Source: Natronobacterium texcoconense
Lineage (GTDB): Archaea > Halobacteriota > Halobacteria > Halobacteriales > Natrialbaceae
Assembly: GCF_900104065.1 (NCBI RefSeq)
Contig: NZ_FNLC01000001.1
Coordinates: 248,001-312,000 of the forward strand
Length of the DNA: 64,000 bases
Direction of reading: 5' to 3'
The notes below the pieces were generated by a model that saw nothing but the letters and a program-made list of their open reading frames with translations, had not been told where the DNA came from and did not search any database. Positions 40,538-50,221 of this stretch are shown piece by piece. The position numbers were made by a program, and so were the translations under genes. Positions within the stretch are counted from its first letter, which is position 1. Every line of letters starts with the position of its first letter.

Positions 40538-42082
40538 ATGACCGACGCTGCGGACCTCCTGGTGACGAACGCGGAGGTACACACGCTGACGCAACCCGAC
40601 GAGACCCACGAGGCCCTCGCGATTCGTGACGGAGAGATCGTCCGGATCGGTGACGAGTACGAGATCGAGTTCCTCGAGGGCGTCGAGACCGACGTGATCG
40701 ACTGTGAGGGGCAGGTCGTCCTGCCGGGATTCATCGACGCACACACGCACATCGAGAACCTCGGCCGGTACCTGGTCCACGCGGATCTCTCGGGGGCCGA
40801 GAGCGCGGAGGAGTGTCTCGATCGCCTCGCTGCCCGCGCCGACGAGATAGATCCCGACGAGTGGGTACAGGGATTCGGCTACGACGAGAGCGAGTGGGAC
40901 GACGCAGCGTACCTCACACGCGAGGACCTCGACCGGGTCAGCGAGGAGCGACCCGTCGTCGCGCTTCGAGTGGACATGCACGCTGCGTCGCTCAACTCGA
41001 TCGCCCTCGAGCGGTTCGCAGGTGACCTCCCCGAAGATGACGTGCGACGCGGTCCGGACGGCGACCCGACGGGCGTCGTCGTCGAGGACGCCGCCGAGAT
41101 CGTCCGCAAGGGGATCGCACCGGGCTACGAGGAGACCCACGACCTCGTCACTGCAGGCCTCGAGTACGCGGTCGAACGAGGCGTCACCGGCGTCCACGAC
41201 ATGGTTCGCAACTCGAAGGCTCCCCGGGTTTACCGGGACCTCGAGGCCGAAGGCGAACTGCCGACGCGCGTGCGAATCAACTACTGGGCGGACCACCTCG
41301 AAGCCGTCGCCGAGGTAGGCCTCGCGACGAACGCCGGCAGCGATCGTGTACAGACGGGTGCGATAAAGAGCTACACCGACGGCAGTATCGGCGCGCTGAC
41401 GGCGAAACTGTTCGACCCCTACGAGGGCCACGACGAGAACACCGGCGAGTGGGTCGTCGACCCCGACGAACTCGGCGAGATCGTCGACCAGGCCGACGAC
41501 GAAGACTTCCAGGTGACTGCCCACGCTATCGGCGACGAGGCGATCGAGGAGACGATCTCGGCGCTCGAGGACACCGACGATCCTGCAGGATCGCGCCACC
41601 GGATCGAACACGTCGAACTCGCGACCGACGAGCACTTAGAGCGCATGGCCGACGCCGGCATCGTCGCCTCGATGCAGCCGAACTTCCACCGCTGGGCCGG
41701 CGAGGGCGGTCTCTACGACCAGCGACTCGGCGAGCAGCGGCGTCGGCGGACGAATCGGCTCCGGCGCGTCCTCGACGCGGGCGTCCCGCTCGCGTTCGGT
41801 TCGGACTGTATGCCACTCGATCCGCTGCTTGGCGTCCACCACGCGGTTAACGCGTCCGCCGAAGCGCAACGACTCTCGGTAACCGAGGCCCTGCGAGCCT
41901 ACACGTACGGCGGCGCCTACGCCGGCTTCGACGAGGATCGCCTCGGAACCCTCGAGGTCGGCAAACGCGGAGATCTGGTCGTCCTCGAGCAGTCGCCGTG
42001 GGAGGGCGACCGGATCGACGAGATCGACGTGGCACTGACGGTCGTCGACGGCGAGGTCGTCTTCGACGGGCGCGACGCGTAG
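40538..42082 (+). CDS. Amidohydrolase family 3 (YtcJ-like) metal-dependent hydrolase
   Basis: The 514-residue protein is an amidohydrolase-superfamily TIM barrel. The first metal pair is DAHTHIEN, then EWVQGFGYDESEW, the IKSYTDGSIGALTAKLFDPYEG block typical of YtcJ-like proteins, HAIGDEAIEE and HRIEHVELAT (metal His residues) and the catalytic Asp in AFGSDCMPLDPLLGVHHAVN. The C-terminal beta sandwich closes with GDLVVLEQSPWEG. Substrates of this group are poorly known (formamides, N-substituted amides). The real start is ATG 40538; a much longer frame upstream is the hairpin region. Confidence 0.9.
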   Translation: MTDAADLLVTNAEVHTLTQPDETHEALAIRDGEIVRIGDEYEIEFLEGVETDVIDCEGQVVLPGFIDAHTHIENLGRYLVHADLSGAESAEECLDRLAARADEIDPDEWVQGFGYDESEWDDAAYLTREDLDRVSEERPVVALRVDMHAASLNSIALERFAGDLPEDDVRRGPDGDPTGVVVEDAAEIVRKGIAPGYEETHDLVTAGLEYAVERGVTGVHDMVRNSKAPRVYRDLEAEGELPTRVRINYWADHLEAVAEVGLATNAGSDRVQTGAIKSYTDGSIGALTAKLFDPYEGHDENTGEWVVDPDELGEIVDQADDEDFQVTAHAIGDEAIEETISALEDTDDPAGSRHRIEHVELATDEHLERMADAGIVASMQPNFHRWAGEGGLYDQRLGEQRRRRTNRLRRVLDAGVPLAFGSDCMPLDPLLGVHHAVNASAEAQRLSVTEALRAYTYGGAYAGFDEDRLGTLEVGKRGDLVVLEQSPWEGDRIDEIDVALTVVDGEVVFDGRDA

Positions 42083-42152
42083 CGTTTTCTCGATACTCAC
42101 GCGCTGTGACCGATTGTAACCGTTATCGGCCCGGTCGTGGTAGGCGAGTGAG

Positions 42153-42929
42153 ATGTCTGGGGAGAGACTCGAGGCGGCACCTGCCGTCGCCGTCGAGGAC
42201 GCCCGTCGAACCTACCACCTCGCGGAGCCGGTTCACGCGATCGACGGCGTGTCGCTGACGCTCGGGGAAGGGTCGTTCACCGCGGTGATGGGGCCGAGCG
42301 GGTCGGGGAAGAGCACGCTGATGAACCTGATCGGCTGTCTCGACACGCCCGACGAAGGAGAGATCGAGGTCGGAGGTCGCTCAGTGAGGGTGCTCTCGGA
42401 CGCCGAGCGAGCGCACTTGCGGGGGACCGAGATCGGCTTCGTTTTCCAGACGTTCAACCTGATGCCGCGGCTGACCGCCGCCGAGAACGTCACGCTCCCG
42501 ATGGTGTTTCACGACGCGGTCGACGTGGATCGCGAGCAGCGCGCGCGGACGTTGCTCGAGCGGGTCGGACTCGGGGATCGGCTCGAGCACGTCCCGAGCG
42601 AACTGTCGGGCGGCCAGCGCCAGCGGGTCGCCGTCGCGCGGGCGCTCGCGAACGATCCGACGCTCGTGTTGGCCGACGAGCCGACGGGGAACCTCGACAC
42701 CGACACCGAAGCGGAGATCATGGAACTGTTTACGGAGCTGAACGACGAGGGGACGACGATCCTGCTGGTAACTCACGAACGTCAGGTCGCCGAGTACGCC
42801 GATCACGTCGTCCACCTGCTGGATGGGCGGCTCGAGGACGTCGAACATCTGGGGGAGCGCCGTGACGTCGCCGTGCCCGTCGCCGATGCCGATACTACCC
42901 GCTCGAGTACCACTGGGGGAGAGCCATGA
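42153..42929 (+). CDS. ABC transporter ATP-binding protein (MacB/LolD type)
   Basis: The 258-residue ATPase has Walker A GPSGSGKST (residues 47-55), the Q-loop in GFVFQTFNLMPRLTAAENV, the signature LSGGQRQRVAVARAL, Walker B LVLADEPTGNLD and the H-loop VTHERQ. The motif EPTGNLD and the NLMPRLTAAENVTLP stretch are typical of the LolD/MacB lipoprotein/macrolide export class. It overlaps the permease start by 4 bp (ATGA, 42926-42929), so both are made together. Substrate unknown. Confidence 0.92.
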   Translation: MSGERLEAAPAVAVEDARRTYHLAEPVHAIDGVSLTLGEGSFTAVMGPSGSGKSTLMNLIGCLDTPDEGEIEVGGRSVRVLSDAERAHLRGTEIGFVFQTFNLMPRLTAAENVTLPMVFHDAVDVDREQRARTLLERVGLGDRLEHVPSELSGGQRQRVAVARALANDPTLVLADEPTGNLDTDTEAEIMELFTELNDEGTTILLVTHERQVAEYADHVVHLLDGRLEDVEHLGERRDVAVPVADADTTRSSTTGGEP

Positions 42930-44149
42930 ACGTCCTCGAGAGCCTCCGTATTAGCTGGCGTTCGATCACGTCCCACAAGCTCCGGTCGACGTTGACGACG
43001 ATCGGCGTCGTGATCGGCATCGCCGCCGTGATTACCTTCATGGTGCTCGGGTCGGGCTTCTCCCAGAGCATCGTCGGTGACATCGAGGCCGATCAAGAAC
43101 CGGTCATGACGGTTCACACCCAGACGGAACCCGCGGAAGGAGTCGGAATCGTTCCCGTCGAGACGCCGCTGTACACCGAAACCGACGTCGAAGAACTCGA
43201 GTCGATCGACGGCGTCGACTACGTCGCACCCGACGGCTCGCTCGACGTCGTCCAGATGGCGAGCGACGACGAACAGGTGACGGGTATCGTCGACGCACAG
43301 GCGACGACTGCCGACCGGTTCGAGCACGAGGCGTTCCTCGAGGGCGAGCCGTTCGACGACGAAGACGAGGCCGTCGTCAACGACCGGGCCAGCCAACTGT
43401 TCGAGGAGAACGTCTCTGCCGGCGACGAACTCACGCTGACCTTCGAAGATGGCGAGACGGAAACAGTAACCGTCTCCGGGATCATCGAGGCCGAGATGGG
43501 AGAGCAGACGCCACCACAGCTGTTCGTTCCCGTCGAACCCCACTACACGACGACGATAGAGACGCCCGACGGCGACGAGGAACGTGCGTATCCGGCACTG
43601 CAGGTGGGTGCCGAGAATCTCGACGCCGTCGATCCGGCTCAGGAAGCAGTCACCGACTACCTCGAGGACGAATCGCACGCAACCGAACTGAAAGGGGACG
43701 ACGACGAGATCCTGGTCCAGACGCTCGAGGACGCGATCGAGCAGTTCACGGACATCGTCGATCAGTTGACGCTGTTTATCGGTGCCGTCGCTGCGATCGC
43801 GCTCATCGTGGGGTCGATCGGCATCGCGAACATCATGATCGTCAGCGTCACCGAACGCACCCGCCAGATCGGTATCATGAAAGCCGTTGGCGCGACGAAA
43901 CGCGACGTCATGCAACTGTTTCTCGTCGAGTCGGCCATCCTCGGGATCATCGGTGCCGTCGTCGGCGTCGCGGTCGGACTCGGTGCCGGCTATCTCGGCG
44001 TGTCGCTGCTCGAGTGGCCGATGGCTTACCCCGTCGACTGGATCGTGATCGCCATCGTCGTCGGGATCGGCGTGGGAGTCGTCTCCGGCCTCTATCCGGC
44101 GTGGCGAGCGGCCCGCGTCGACCCGATCGAGGCGTTGCGCCACGAGTAG
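42926..44149 (+). CDS. MacB-like ABC transporter permease
   Basis: The 407-residue permease has an N-terminal SHKLRSTLTTIGVVIGIAAVITFMVLG membrane segment, a large extracellular MacB_PCD domain (about 45-270) and three C-terminal FtsX helices (LFIGAVAAIALIVGSIGIANIMIVSV, LGIIGAVVGVAVGLGAGYLG, IVIAIVVGIGVGVVSGLYPAWRAA). The motif TERTRQIGIMKAVGATKRDVMQLFLVES is the coupling helix region. Such type VII ABC systems work as mechanotransmitters rather than classic channels. No accessory MacA-like gene is adjacent. Confidence 0.92.
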   Translation: MNVLESLRISWRSITSHKLRSTLTTIGVVIGIAAVITFMVLGSGFSQSIVGDIEADQEPVMTVHTQTEPAEGVGIVPVETPLYTETDVEELESIDGVDYVAPDGSLDVVQMASDDEQVTGIVDAQATTADRFEHEAFLEGEPFDDEDEAVVNDRASQLFEENVSAGDELTLTFEDGETETVTVSGIIEAEMGEQTPPQLFVPVEPHYTTTIETPDGDEERAYPALQVGAENLDAVDPAQEAVTDYLEDESHATELKGDDDEILVQTLEDAIEQFTDIVDQLTLFIGAVAAIALIVGSIGIANIMIVSVTERTRQIGIMKAVGATKRDVMQLFLVESAILGIIGAVVGVAVGLGAGYLGVSLLEWPMAYPVDWIVIAIVVGIGVGVVSGLYPAWRAARVDPIEALRHE

Positions 44150-44221
44150 TCGGTTCCCGTTCCGTGCGGCGTGGTGTCAGGAACCGACACTATTATCGGC
44201 TCGAGATGAGACGTTCGACCG

Positions 44222-44965
44222 ATGCCTGGTGCGATATTCGTCCTGGTCGGCGTTGCCCTCGTCGCGGTCGGTTGCTGGAAGCTCCAGCCGGCCTATCACG
44301 TATATCGCGGTGACATCGACGACGTCGTGTCGGTCGAGCGAGCCAACGGCCCCGTCGAACTCGAGGGGACGGCGACCGCCGTCGATGGGACGATCTCGTC
44401 ACCGCTGACCGAGACGGAGTGTCTCGTCTACGAGTACGAGGTCGAGGAGTACCAGTCCAGTGGGAACAATTCCTCGTGGACCACCGTCGACGAAGGGACC
44501 GACGTCGTCCCGTTCCGACTCGAGGACGACACTGCGAGCGTCCGCGTCGAACCGGAGGGAGCCGACCTCGCCCTCTCGACGGAGATCACGATCGGTGTCG
44601 ACGGTGGCGAACCTGAACCGAAGCAGGTCAGGGAGTTTCTCGAGACCCAGTCGGACCTCGAGTCCGAGAACAGTTCGATCGATCTCGGCGTCGTCGAGAT
44701 TTCGACGGGGAACAACAGGCGCTACCACGAACGCCGGCTCGATCCGGGCGAGGAGGTGTACGTTTTCGGCCAGTCTCACTACGACATCGACGCCAGAGAG
44801 ACGATGCGCGACGTCGGTGCGGTGATCGAGGACGGTCCCGAGACGCCCGCGTTCGTCGTCGCGGACTCCTGTCAGTACGTCGCCGCCAGGCGACTGGCGA
44901 AGCCAGGGGCGATCTGGATCGGCGGCGGCCTGCTCGCGGCGATAATCGGTTTACTCCTGCTATAG
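44222..44965 (+). CDS. GIDE-domain membrane protein without a RING finger
   Basis: The 247-residue protein has an N-terminal membrane helix (about 3-22), a GIDE-type beta domain (SVERANGPVELEGTATAV, TETECLVYEYEVEEYQ) and a C-terminal helix (WIGGGLLAAIIGLLLL). Eukaryotic GIDE/MULAN proteins carry a C-terminal RING E3 domain; none is present here, so the E3 label often given to this family should not be taken as function. The last codon and stop (CTA TAG) are part of the terminal repeat of a MITE. CTATTATCGG lies about 27-34 nt upstream. Confidence 0.82.
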   Translation: MPGAIFVLVGVALVAVGCWKLQPAYHVYRGDIDDVVSVERANGPVELEGTATAVDGTISSPLTETECLVYEYEVEEYQSSGNNSSWTTVDEGTDVVPFRLEDDTASVRVEPEGADLALSTEITIGVDGGEPEPKQVREFLETQSDLESENSSIDLGVVEISTGNNRRYHERRLDPGEEVYVFGQSHYDIDARETMRDVGAVIEDGPETPAFVVADSCQYVAARRLAKPGAIWIGGGLLAAIIGLLLL

Positions 44966-45046
44966 TAGCCACTGCAAGTCAGTGCACCCCTGATCACACG
45001 ATAGCTGTGCGATCAGTGTGTAAATAGTTGCAGTTGTTACTATAGT
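44960..45046. mobile_element. 87-bp palindromic MITE supplying a stop codon
   Basis: CTATAGTAGCCACTGCA (44960-44976) and TGCAGTTGTTACTATAG (45030-45046) are inverted repeats with 15 of 17 bases matching. Between them, CTGATCACAC (44990-44999) pairs with GTGCGATCAG (45007-45016) with one mismatch, so the entire element can fold as one long hairpin. The first six bases are the final Leu codon and TAG stop of the GIDE gene. The size and ends fit a non-autonomous element mobilised by a transposase in trans. Confidence 0.7.
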
Positions 45047-45117
45047 GTAGCCTCTCACGTACGGTTGCAATCTCCGGCTGGTTGCTTTTGAGCCACACCG
45101 TTTCACTCCCGATTGCG

Positions 45118-45579
45118 ATGGCTACGAGCTACAGCGACTTCGTCGGCGAGGTACAGCACCGAATCGAGGCTGGCCGACAGGCCGAAGGCGTCCGAACGAC
45201 GCGTGCAGTCCTCGCGACGCTCGGCGAACGCGTCGGCGAAGGCGGTGCGACCGACATCGCGAGTCCGCTCCCGATGGAGATCGACCGCCACCTCCTCGAG
45301 GTCGAACACGGCCACACGTACGACTTCGACGAGTTCGTCGATCGAGTCCAGATGCGGATGAACTACGACGACCTCGACCTCGATGCTTCCTACGGGAAGC
45401 CCTCCGAAGTCGATCGGTCGGAGGCAGTCTACCAGAGCAAGGCCGTCGTCGCGCTCCTGAGCGAACTGGTCCCCGGTGGCGAACTCGCGAACGTCGAGAA
45501 CCAGCTTCCCGCGGAGTTCGACGAACTGTTCGAGTTCGCCCACGCGGAGACGAAACCCTGGGACGAAGAGTCGGGATGA
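45118..45579 (+). CDS. DUF2267 domain-containing protein
   Basis: The 153-residue all-alpha acidic protein matches DUF2267: YSDFVGEVQHRIEAGRQAEGVRTTRAVLATLGERVGEGGATDIASPLPMEI, then a second similar half (FDEFVDRVQMRMN, EAVYQSKAVVALLSELVPGGELANVENQLPAEFDELF). The two halves look like an internal duplication. ATG 45118 is supported by GCTTTTGAG 27-33 nt upstream. Function unknown; in other organisms the domain is linked to stress responses. Confidence 0.85.
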   Translation: MATSYSDFVGEVQHRIEAGRQAEGVRTTRAVLATLGERVGEGGATDIASPLPMEIDRHLLEVEHGHTYDFDEFVDRVQMRMNYDDLDLDASYGKPSEVDRSEAVYQSKAVVALLSELVPGGELANVENQLPAEFDELFEFAHAETKPWDEESG

Positions 45580-45580
45580 G

Positions 45581-46954
45581 TCAGTCGTCCGCAAGAGCGC
45601 GTCGTTCGTCGCCCTCGAGCAGTGGCGTTCCGTCTGCTTTCGGCCCTAGCTGTGGACCGAATGGTGGGTCCTCGGGATCGACGACGCGTCGCTTCTCGTA
45701 GTCTGTCGATCGTTCGACGGGGATCCGGCCGATCGAACTGATCATCTCGACGTAGTCGGCGAACGAGCGGAACTCGCCGTAGCCGCCGCCTGCCCGCTTG
45801 GTGATTTCCTCCGAGAGGATCGTCCCCATGAAGTCGTCCGCGCCGCAGTTCAGCATTTTCAGCCCCTGTTCGTCGCCGTACTTGACCCACGAGGACTGGA
45901 CGTGGTCGACGTTGTCGAGGAAGAGCCGCGAGACGGCGATCATCAGTTCGTCCTCGTCGGTGCTTGCGCCCCCGGAGACGACGTCGTGCTCGAAGAGGGG
46001 CGTGTTCTGGTGGACGAAGGAGAGGGGAACGAACTCCGTGATCGCGCCGTCGACCCGCTTTTGCAGGTCCCGGATCCGTTTCAGGTGCAACGCGCGGTGG
46101 GCCTCGTTTTCCACGTGGCCGTACATGATCGTCGCCGTCAGTCCGAGGCCGACGTTCGCCGCGGCCTCCATCGCCTCGAGCCAGTCGTCGGTGCCGATCT
46201 TGCCCGGACAGATTACGTCCCGGACCTCGTCGACGAGGATTTCGGCGGCAGTACCGGGCACTGTATCGAGGCCGGCCTCCTTCAGCCGCCGGTAGACCTC
46301 CTCGTAGGACCAGTCGGTCCCCCGGCGGGCGTGGTACCCCTCCTCGGGCGTCATCGAGTGAACATGGACGCCGTCGACGCTCATCGCCGACATCTGGTCG
46401 ACGTAGGTGCCGGGGCTGGTCTCGTAGACCTCCGGCGGTTTGTAGTTGACCTCCTTCGGATTCGGGTGGGCCTCGAGAATCTCGCGATGTTCGTCGTCGA
46501 GCGCGAACGCCGGGTGGAGGCCAGACACTGAGCAGACCTCGTAGACGCCGCGTTCGACCGCATCGCGGACGACCTCGCGCGACTCGGCGGGTGTCTTCGT
46601 GAACCCGACCGTCTCGACCTCGGCGTCACGTTCGAAGGTGTGTGCGGCGTCCTTGAAGTTACAGAACAGACAGCCCACGTTGCAGGCCGTCGTGACGTTG
46701 TTGTTGATATTCGCGGTGAAGGTGACCTCCTCGCCGACCACCTCGGCCCGCCGACGGTCGGCAGCCTCGAGGACCGCCTCCTTCCGCCGGCGGTCGATCC
46801 CCTCGACGTCCGTCCCCGTCGTGAGCAACTCGATGGCGTCCTCGACCGTGAGTCGATCGCCAGCACGGGCTTTCTCGAGTGCGTTCTCGAACGACTGCTC
46901 GGTCTCGGGGACGTGCTCGAACGTGAGGTCGGCCTCGGTCACCGGTCGCTCCAT
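45581..46954 (-). CDS. cofH: FO synthase subunit 2 (CofH)
   Basis: The 457-residue radical SAM enzyme condenses the tyrosine-derived radical with the pyrimidine substrate in the first step of FO (F420 chromophore) synthesis; CofG completes it. The cluster motif is CNVGCLFCNF with Cys91, Cys95 and Cys98. Other blocks: VCSVSGLHPAFALDDEH, DGVHVHSMTPEEGYHARRGTDWSYEEVYRRLKEAGLDTVPGTAAEIL, and ATIMYGHVENEAHRALHL. ATG 46954 is chosen because GCTTTTCTC lies 26-33 nt upstream. It is about 28 kb from cofG. Confidence 0.94.
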   Translation of the reverse strand: MERPVTEADLTFEHVPETEQSFENALEKARAGDRLTVEDAIELLTTGTDVEGIDRRRKEAVLEAADRRRAEVVGEEVTFTANINNNVTTACNVGCLFCNFKDAAHTFERDAEVETVGFTKTPAESREVVRDAVERGVYEVCSVSGLHPAFALDDEHREILEAHPNPKEVNYKPPEVYETSPGTYVDQMSAMSVDGVHVHSMTPEEGYHARRGTDWSYEEVYRRLKEAGLDTVPGTAAEILVDEVRDVICPGKIGTDDWLEAMEAAANVGLGLTATIMYGHVENEAHRALHLKRIRDLQKRVDGAITEFVPLSFVHQNTPLFEHDVVSGGASTDEDELMIAVSRLFLDNVDHVQSSWVKYGDEQGLKMLNCGADDFMGTILSEEITKRAGGGYGEFRSFADYVEMISSIGRIPVERSTDYEKRRVVDPEDPPFGPQLGPKADGTPLLEGDERRALADD

Positions 46955-47016
46955 CGGCGTAACGATGCCCACACAGCGAGAAAAGCGTGATGGATTCCCG
47001 AACCTGCTATCGACCG

Positions 47017-49995
47017 TTACTCGTCGTCGCTCGTTTCGGTAGTCGTCTGGTCCTCGGCTGTTTCTCGGTCGATCGCTTCGTCAGCCGTCTCGAGGGCTGT
47101 TTCGTCGCCGTCAGCCGTCTCATCGGCTGTCGTCCCGCTATCATCGCTGTCGTCTTCGGGTGTCTCGTCGGCAGTTTCGTCACCGTCGGATGCCTCACCA
47201 TCGACCGTCTCGGAATCGCCCCCGTCATCGTCGACTGTCTTGGTGTCGTTCTCGTCGTCGCGGGTCTCGAGGCCGGCATCACCGCCGGCCGCCTCAGCGC
47301 CAGCGTCCTCGAGGTCCTCTTCCTCGCCCCCCTCGGAATCGATTTCGACGTCGGTGTGTTCGTCGTCTCCGCCTTCGTTCGACGGCTCGAGGCCGGTTTC
47401 GTCGGTCGCCGTCTCTGGGATATCCTCCTCGGTCGACGTCTCGATGTAGGCCTCGTCGTCGAGTGTCTCGACGTCGGCTTCTTCGTCGGTCGTCTCGCCA
47501 TCGTTGCCGTCGATATCGGTCTCGTCGTGTCTGAGCACGATCCCGGCCTCCTCCGGATCGGAGTCGGTGTCTACGTCCTCGGCGTCGACCTCGAACTCGT
47601 CGAGCGAGTCCCGGAGGTCGTCGGCCCGCTCGGTCAGCGAGTTCGCGCCGGAGGCGACTTCTGAGATGGTGGCGGTCTGTTCCTCGACGGCGGCCGCGAC
47701 GGTTTCGGTCTCGTCTTTGGTGTCTTCGCTGATGGTGGTCGCTTCGTCGACCATGTTGACGACGCGTTCGCTCGCCCGAGCCTGGTCGTCAGTCGCGTCG
47801 TTGATCGACTGGATGCTCTCGTTTGCCGTCTCGACCTGTGCTGCGATCTCGTCGATGGCCTCGATCCCTTCGCCGATCACTTCGCTTCCCTCGTCGACGC
47901 GCTCGCGCATCTGCTCGATCTCGTCGACCGTCTCGTCGACCGACGACTGGACTTCCGTGATCAGTTCGTCGACCTCCTGGGTCGCGTCGGCCGTCTCCTC
48001 GGCGAGTGACTTCACCTCGTCGGCGACGACGGCGAACCCGCTTCCGTCTCCACCGGCCGCAGCCGCCTCGATCGAGGCGTTCAGTGCCAGCAGGTTCGTC
48101 TGACCGGCGATGTCGTCGATGAGGTCGACGACGTCGCTGATCTCGCCCATCTCGTCGTCTAACCGCTGGATCTGGTCCGTGATCTCGTCGGCCTGGCGCT
48201 CGAGGGCGTTCATCTGGGTGCGGATCGCACTGGCCGCATCCCCTGCAACGTCCGCGCGGTCCGCGGCTTCGCCCGAAACCGCCGCGACGTCGTCGGCGGT
48301 CGAGGCGATCTCCTCGACGGTCGCCGAGAGGTCGTTCATCTCGCTGTAGACCTCCTGGAACCGGTCGCTCTGGTTGGCCGTCGCCGTCGCGATCTCCTCG
48401 GTCGAGTGGCTCACTTCGTCGCCCGCGCGTTCGATCTCTTGGACGCGGTGGGTGACGTCCGCACTGATCCCGTCGACGTCCTCCGCCAGTTGCTGGATGT
48501 CGACGATCGTCCGTTCGAGGTCCTCGAGCATTGCGTTGAACGCCGCTGCAATCTCCGAGAGTGCCTCGTTGTCGACGTCTTCGTCCAGCCGCTGGGTGAA
48601 GTCACCCTCGGCAGCCTGGGACATGACGCCGGCAAACTCCGCTGCCTTTCGCTCGAGTCGGTCGGCGAGTTGTTCGGCTTCACGGCGTGCCTCGGCCGCC
48701 TCCTCCTGAGCGGTTTCGGCATCTGCCTTGGACTGCTCTAAGTCCTCGATGGACCGCTCGAGGTCGCGGTGCATCGTCTCGAGCGAATCGCCGAGTTTTC
48801 CGGGAACGTCCTCCTCGAGGACGGACGAGTCGAACTCCTGTTCCGCGATCGCATCGGCCTGATCTGCCGCCGTCTCGAGGTACGCCTGGATGTCGGCGAA
48901 CGAGTCTCGAACCTGTCCGACCTCGTCGATTCGATCGTCGTCGGGAATCTCGACGTTCGTCGAGCCGTTCGAGAGGGTGGCCGCGTTGTCGGCGAGGTCG
49001 TCGAGCGCGTTGGCCGTCGAGCGCCCAATCGTCGCGCCGACGAACAGCAGACTACCGACCGCGATACCGCCAAGCAAGATCAACGCGACCGCGACGTCGT
49101 CGGCGAGTTCGTATACGTCGTCCTGGGGTGCATGCGAGACGAGTATCCAGTTCGTGTGCGGGACGTTGGCCCAGGCGACGACTTCGTCCGTGTCGCTGTA
49201 ATCGAGTGCGCCGGCGTCGTCCGAGGCGTCTTCTCTGGCCTCGAGCACTTCGCTGTCGACGCCGTCACGGTACTCCGTCAGTACCTGCGTCTCGTCGTGG
49301 GTCGCCATGATCTCGCCGGTTTCGATGTGGACGATTTCGGTCTCTGCCCCTTCGATTGGTTCGTCGAACGTATCCGCGAGGTCGGTCGCGGTGACCGTGA
49401 TCATCACGCCACCGGAGACGTCCTCGTCGTCGACGGTACTTATGAGTGCGACGACCTCTTCGGCGTCGTCGCCGCTGCCGAACTCGAACGTATTCGTAAA
49501 CGTCGAATCGACGCTCATGTGTCCGTCGTACGTGTACGAGATCCGGTTGCCACCGATCTCGCTATCACTGTGGTACTCCATATCGAACGCCGAGATATCT
49601 TTTCCGACGGCGTCGTCGGTCGTACTGTACATAATCTGGTTGGAGTCCATATCGAAGTAGTGGACCCCGTGATACGCGTTGAACTCCCCGTCCTCTTCGT
49701 CCAGTCTCGACTGAATCTCTTCGTCGTCGCCCTCGATCAGTTCGTTACTGGCCGAAACCGTCGCCGCTACCTGTTCGTTCGTCTGAATCCAGTCACTGAG
49801 TTCGTCCGCCCGGTCGTCCGTCGCGAACGCCATCTCGTTCTGGGCGTTCGCACTGACTTCGCCCGTGATTCCGACGTAGAAAAACAGGGCGGTTGCGACG
49901 GTGATGACCAGCGTAATCCCGATAACTAGCCCGAACTTGGCGACGTAGCTCCGCCGAATGCGAGTAGGTAACACCTTCCCCGACCGGAATGTCAT
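47017..49995 (-). CDS. Haloarchaeal transducer (methyl-accepting chemotaxis protein) with long acidic tail
   Basis: The 992-residue Htr protein has TM1 (about 20-42), an extracellular Cache-type sensor (about 45-300), TM2 (about 302-326), HAMP (about 327-385), a linker and a signalling coiled coil (about 470-795) with the hairpin core [22 protein letters not shown]. After [14 protein letters not shown] comes a roughly 190-residue Asp/Glu/Thr tail that the paralogue at 51599 lacks. Ligand unknown. ATG 49995 is chosen since [21 protein letters not shown] matches family starts; an 11-bp motif shared with the paralogue lies 32 nt upstream. Confidence 0.92.
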   Translation of the reverse strand: MTFRSGKVLPTRIRRSYVAKFGLVIGITLVITVATALFFYVGITGEVSANAQNEMAFATDDRADELSDWIQTNEQVAATVSASNELIEGDDEEIQSRLDEEDGEFNAYHGVHYFDMDSNQIMYSTTDDAVGKDISAFDMEYHSDSEIGGNRISYTYDGHMSVDSTFTNTFEFGSGDDAEEVVALISTVDDEDVSGGVMITVTATDLADTFDEPIEGAETEIVHIETGEIMATHDETQVLTEYRDGVDSEVLEAREDASDDAGALDYSDTDEVVAWANVPHTNWILVSHAPQDDVYELADDVAVALILLGGIAVGSLLFVGATIGRSTANALDDLADNAATLSNGSTNVEIPDDDRIDEVGQVRDSFADIQAYLETAADQADAIAEQEFDSSVLEEDVPGKLGDSLETMHRDLERSIEDLEQSKADAETAQEEAAEARREAEQLADRLERKAAEFAGVMSQAAEGDFTQRLDEDVDNEALSEIAAAFNAMLEDLERTIVDIQQLAEDVDGISADVTHRVQEIERAGDEVSHSTEEIATATANQSDRFQEVYSEMNDLSATVEEIASTADDVAAVSGEAADRADVAGDAASAIRTQMNALERQADEITDQIQRLDDEMGEISDVVDLIDDIAGQTNLLALNASIEAAAAGGDGSGFAVVADEVKSLAEETADATQEVDELITEVQSSVDETVDEIEQMRERVDEGSEVIGEGIEAIDEIAAQVETANESIQSINDATDDQARASERVVNMVDEATTISEDTKDETETVAAAVEEQTATISEVASGANSLTERADDLRDSLDEFEVDAEDVDTDSDPEEAGIVLRHDETDIDGNDGETTDEEADVETLDDEAYIETSTEEDIPETATDETGLEPSNEGGDDEHTDVEIDSEGGEEEDLEDAGAEAAGGDAGLETRDDENDTKTVDDDGGDSETVDGEASDGDETADETPEDDSDDSGTTADETADGDETALETADEAIDRETAEDQTTTETSDDE

Positions 49996-50026
49996 TTCTA
50001 TAAACAGATACCTAGTGCGTGAAAGT

Positions 50027-50037
50027 GCTTGTGGCCC
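50027..50037 (-). promoter_or_regulatory. Shared upstream motif of the transducer gene at 47017
   Basis: On the coding strand, GGGCCACAAGC ends 31 nt before the start codon and is followed by an ACTTTCAC TATA-like run. The same 11 bases occur at the identical position upstream of the paralogue (54300-54310). The position covers the BRE and the activator-binding zone of a leaderless promoter. Confidence 0.5.
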
Positions 50038-50221
50038 AACTGGTCGACAACTAGTGTGAACGGTCGTCGTATTTATCGCATTATTTGCCACTTAATCGGC
50101 ACCGAATCCGATCGAGGGCATCGATCTGTGAACTCGAGTGTCGGCGTCGGCCGAGGCATTCGCCGGCTTGCCGAAAGGATCAATTCCCGACGGAACCGAA
50201 TAGGGAGTGCTACACACACTC

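Noticed and set aside
44222-44965. Functional E3 ubiquitin ligase assignment for the GIDE protein
   Set aside because: There is no RING finger and no ubiquitin machinery in sight; only the GIDE domain is present.
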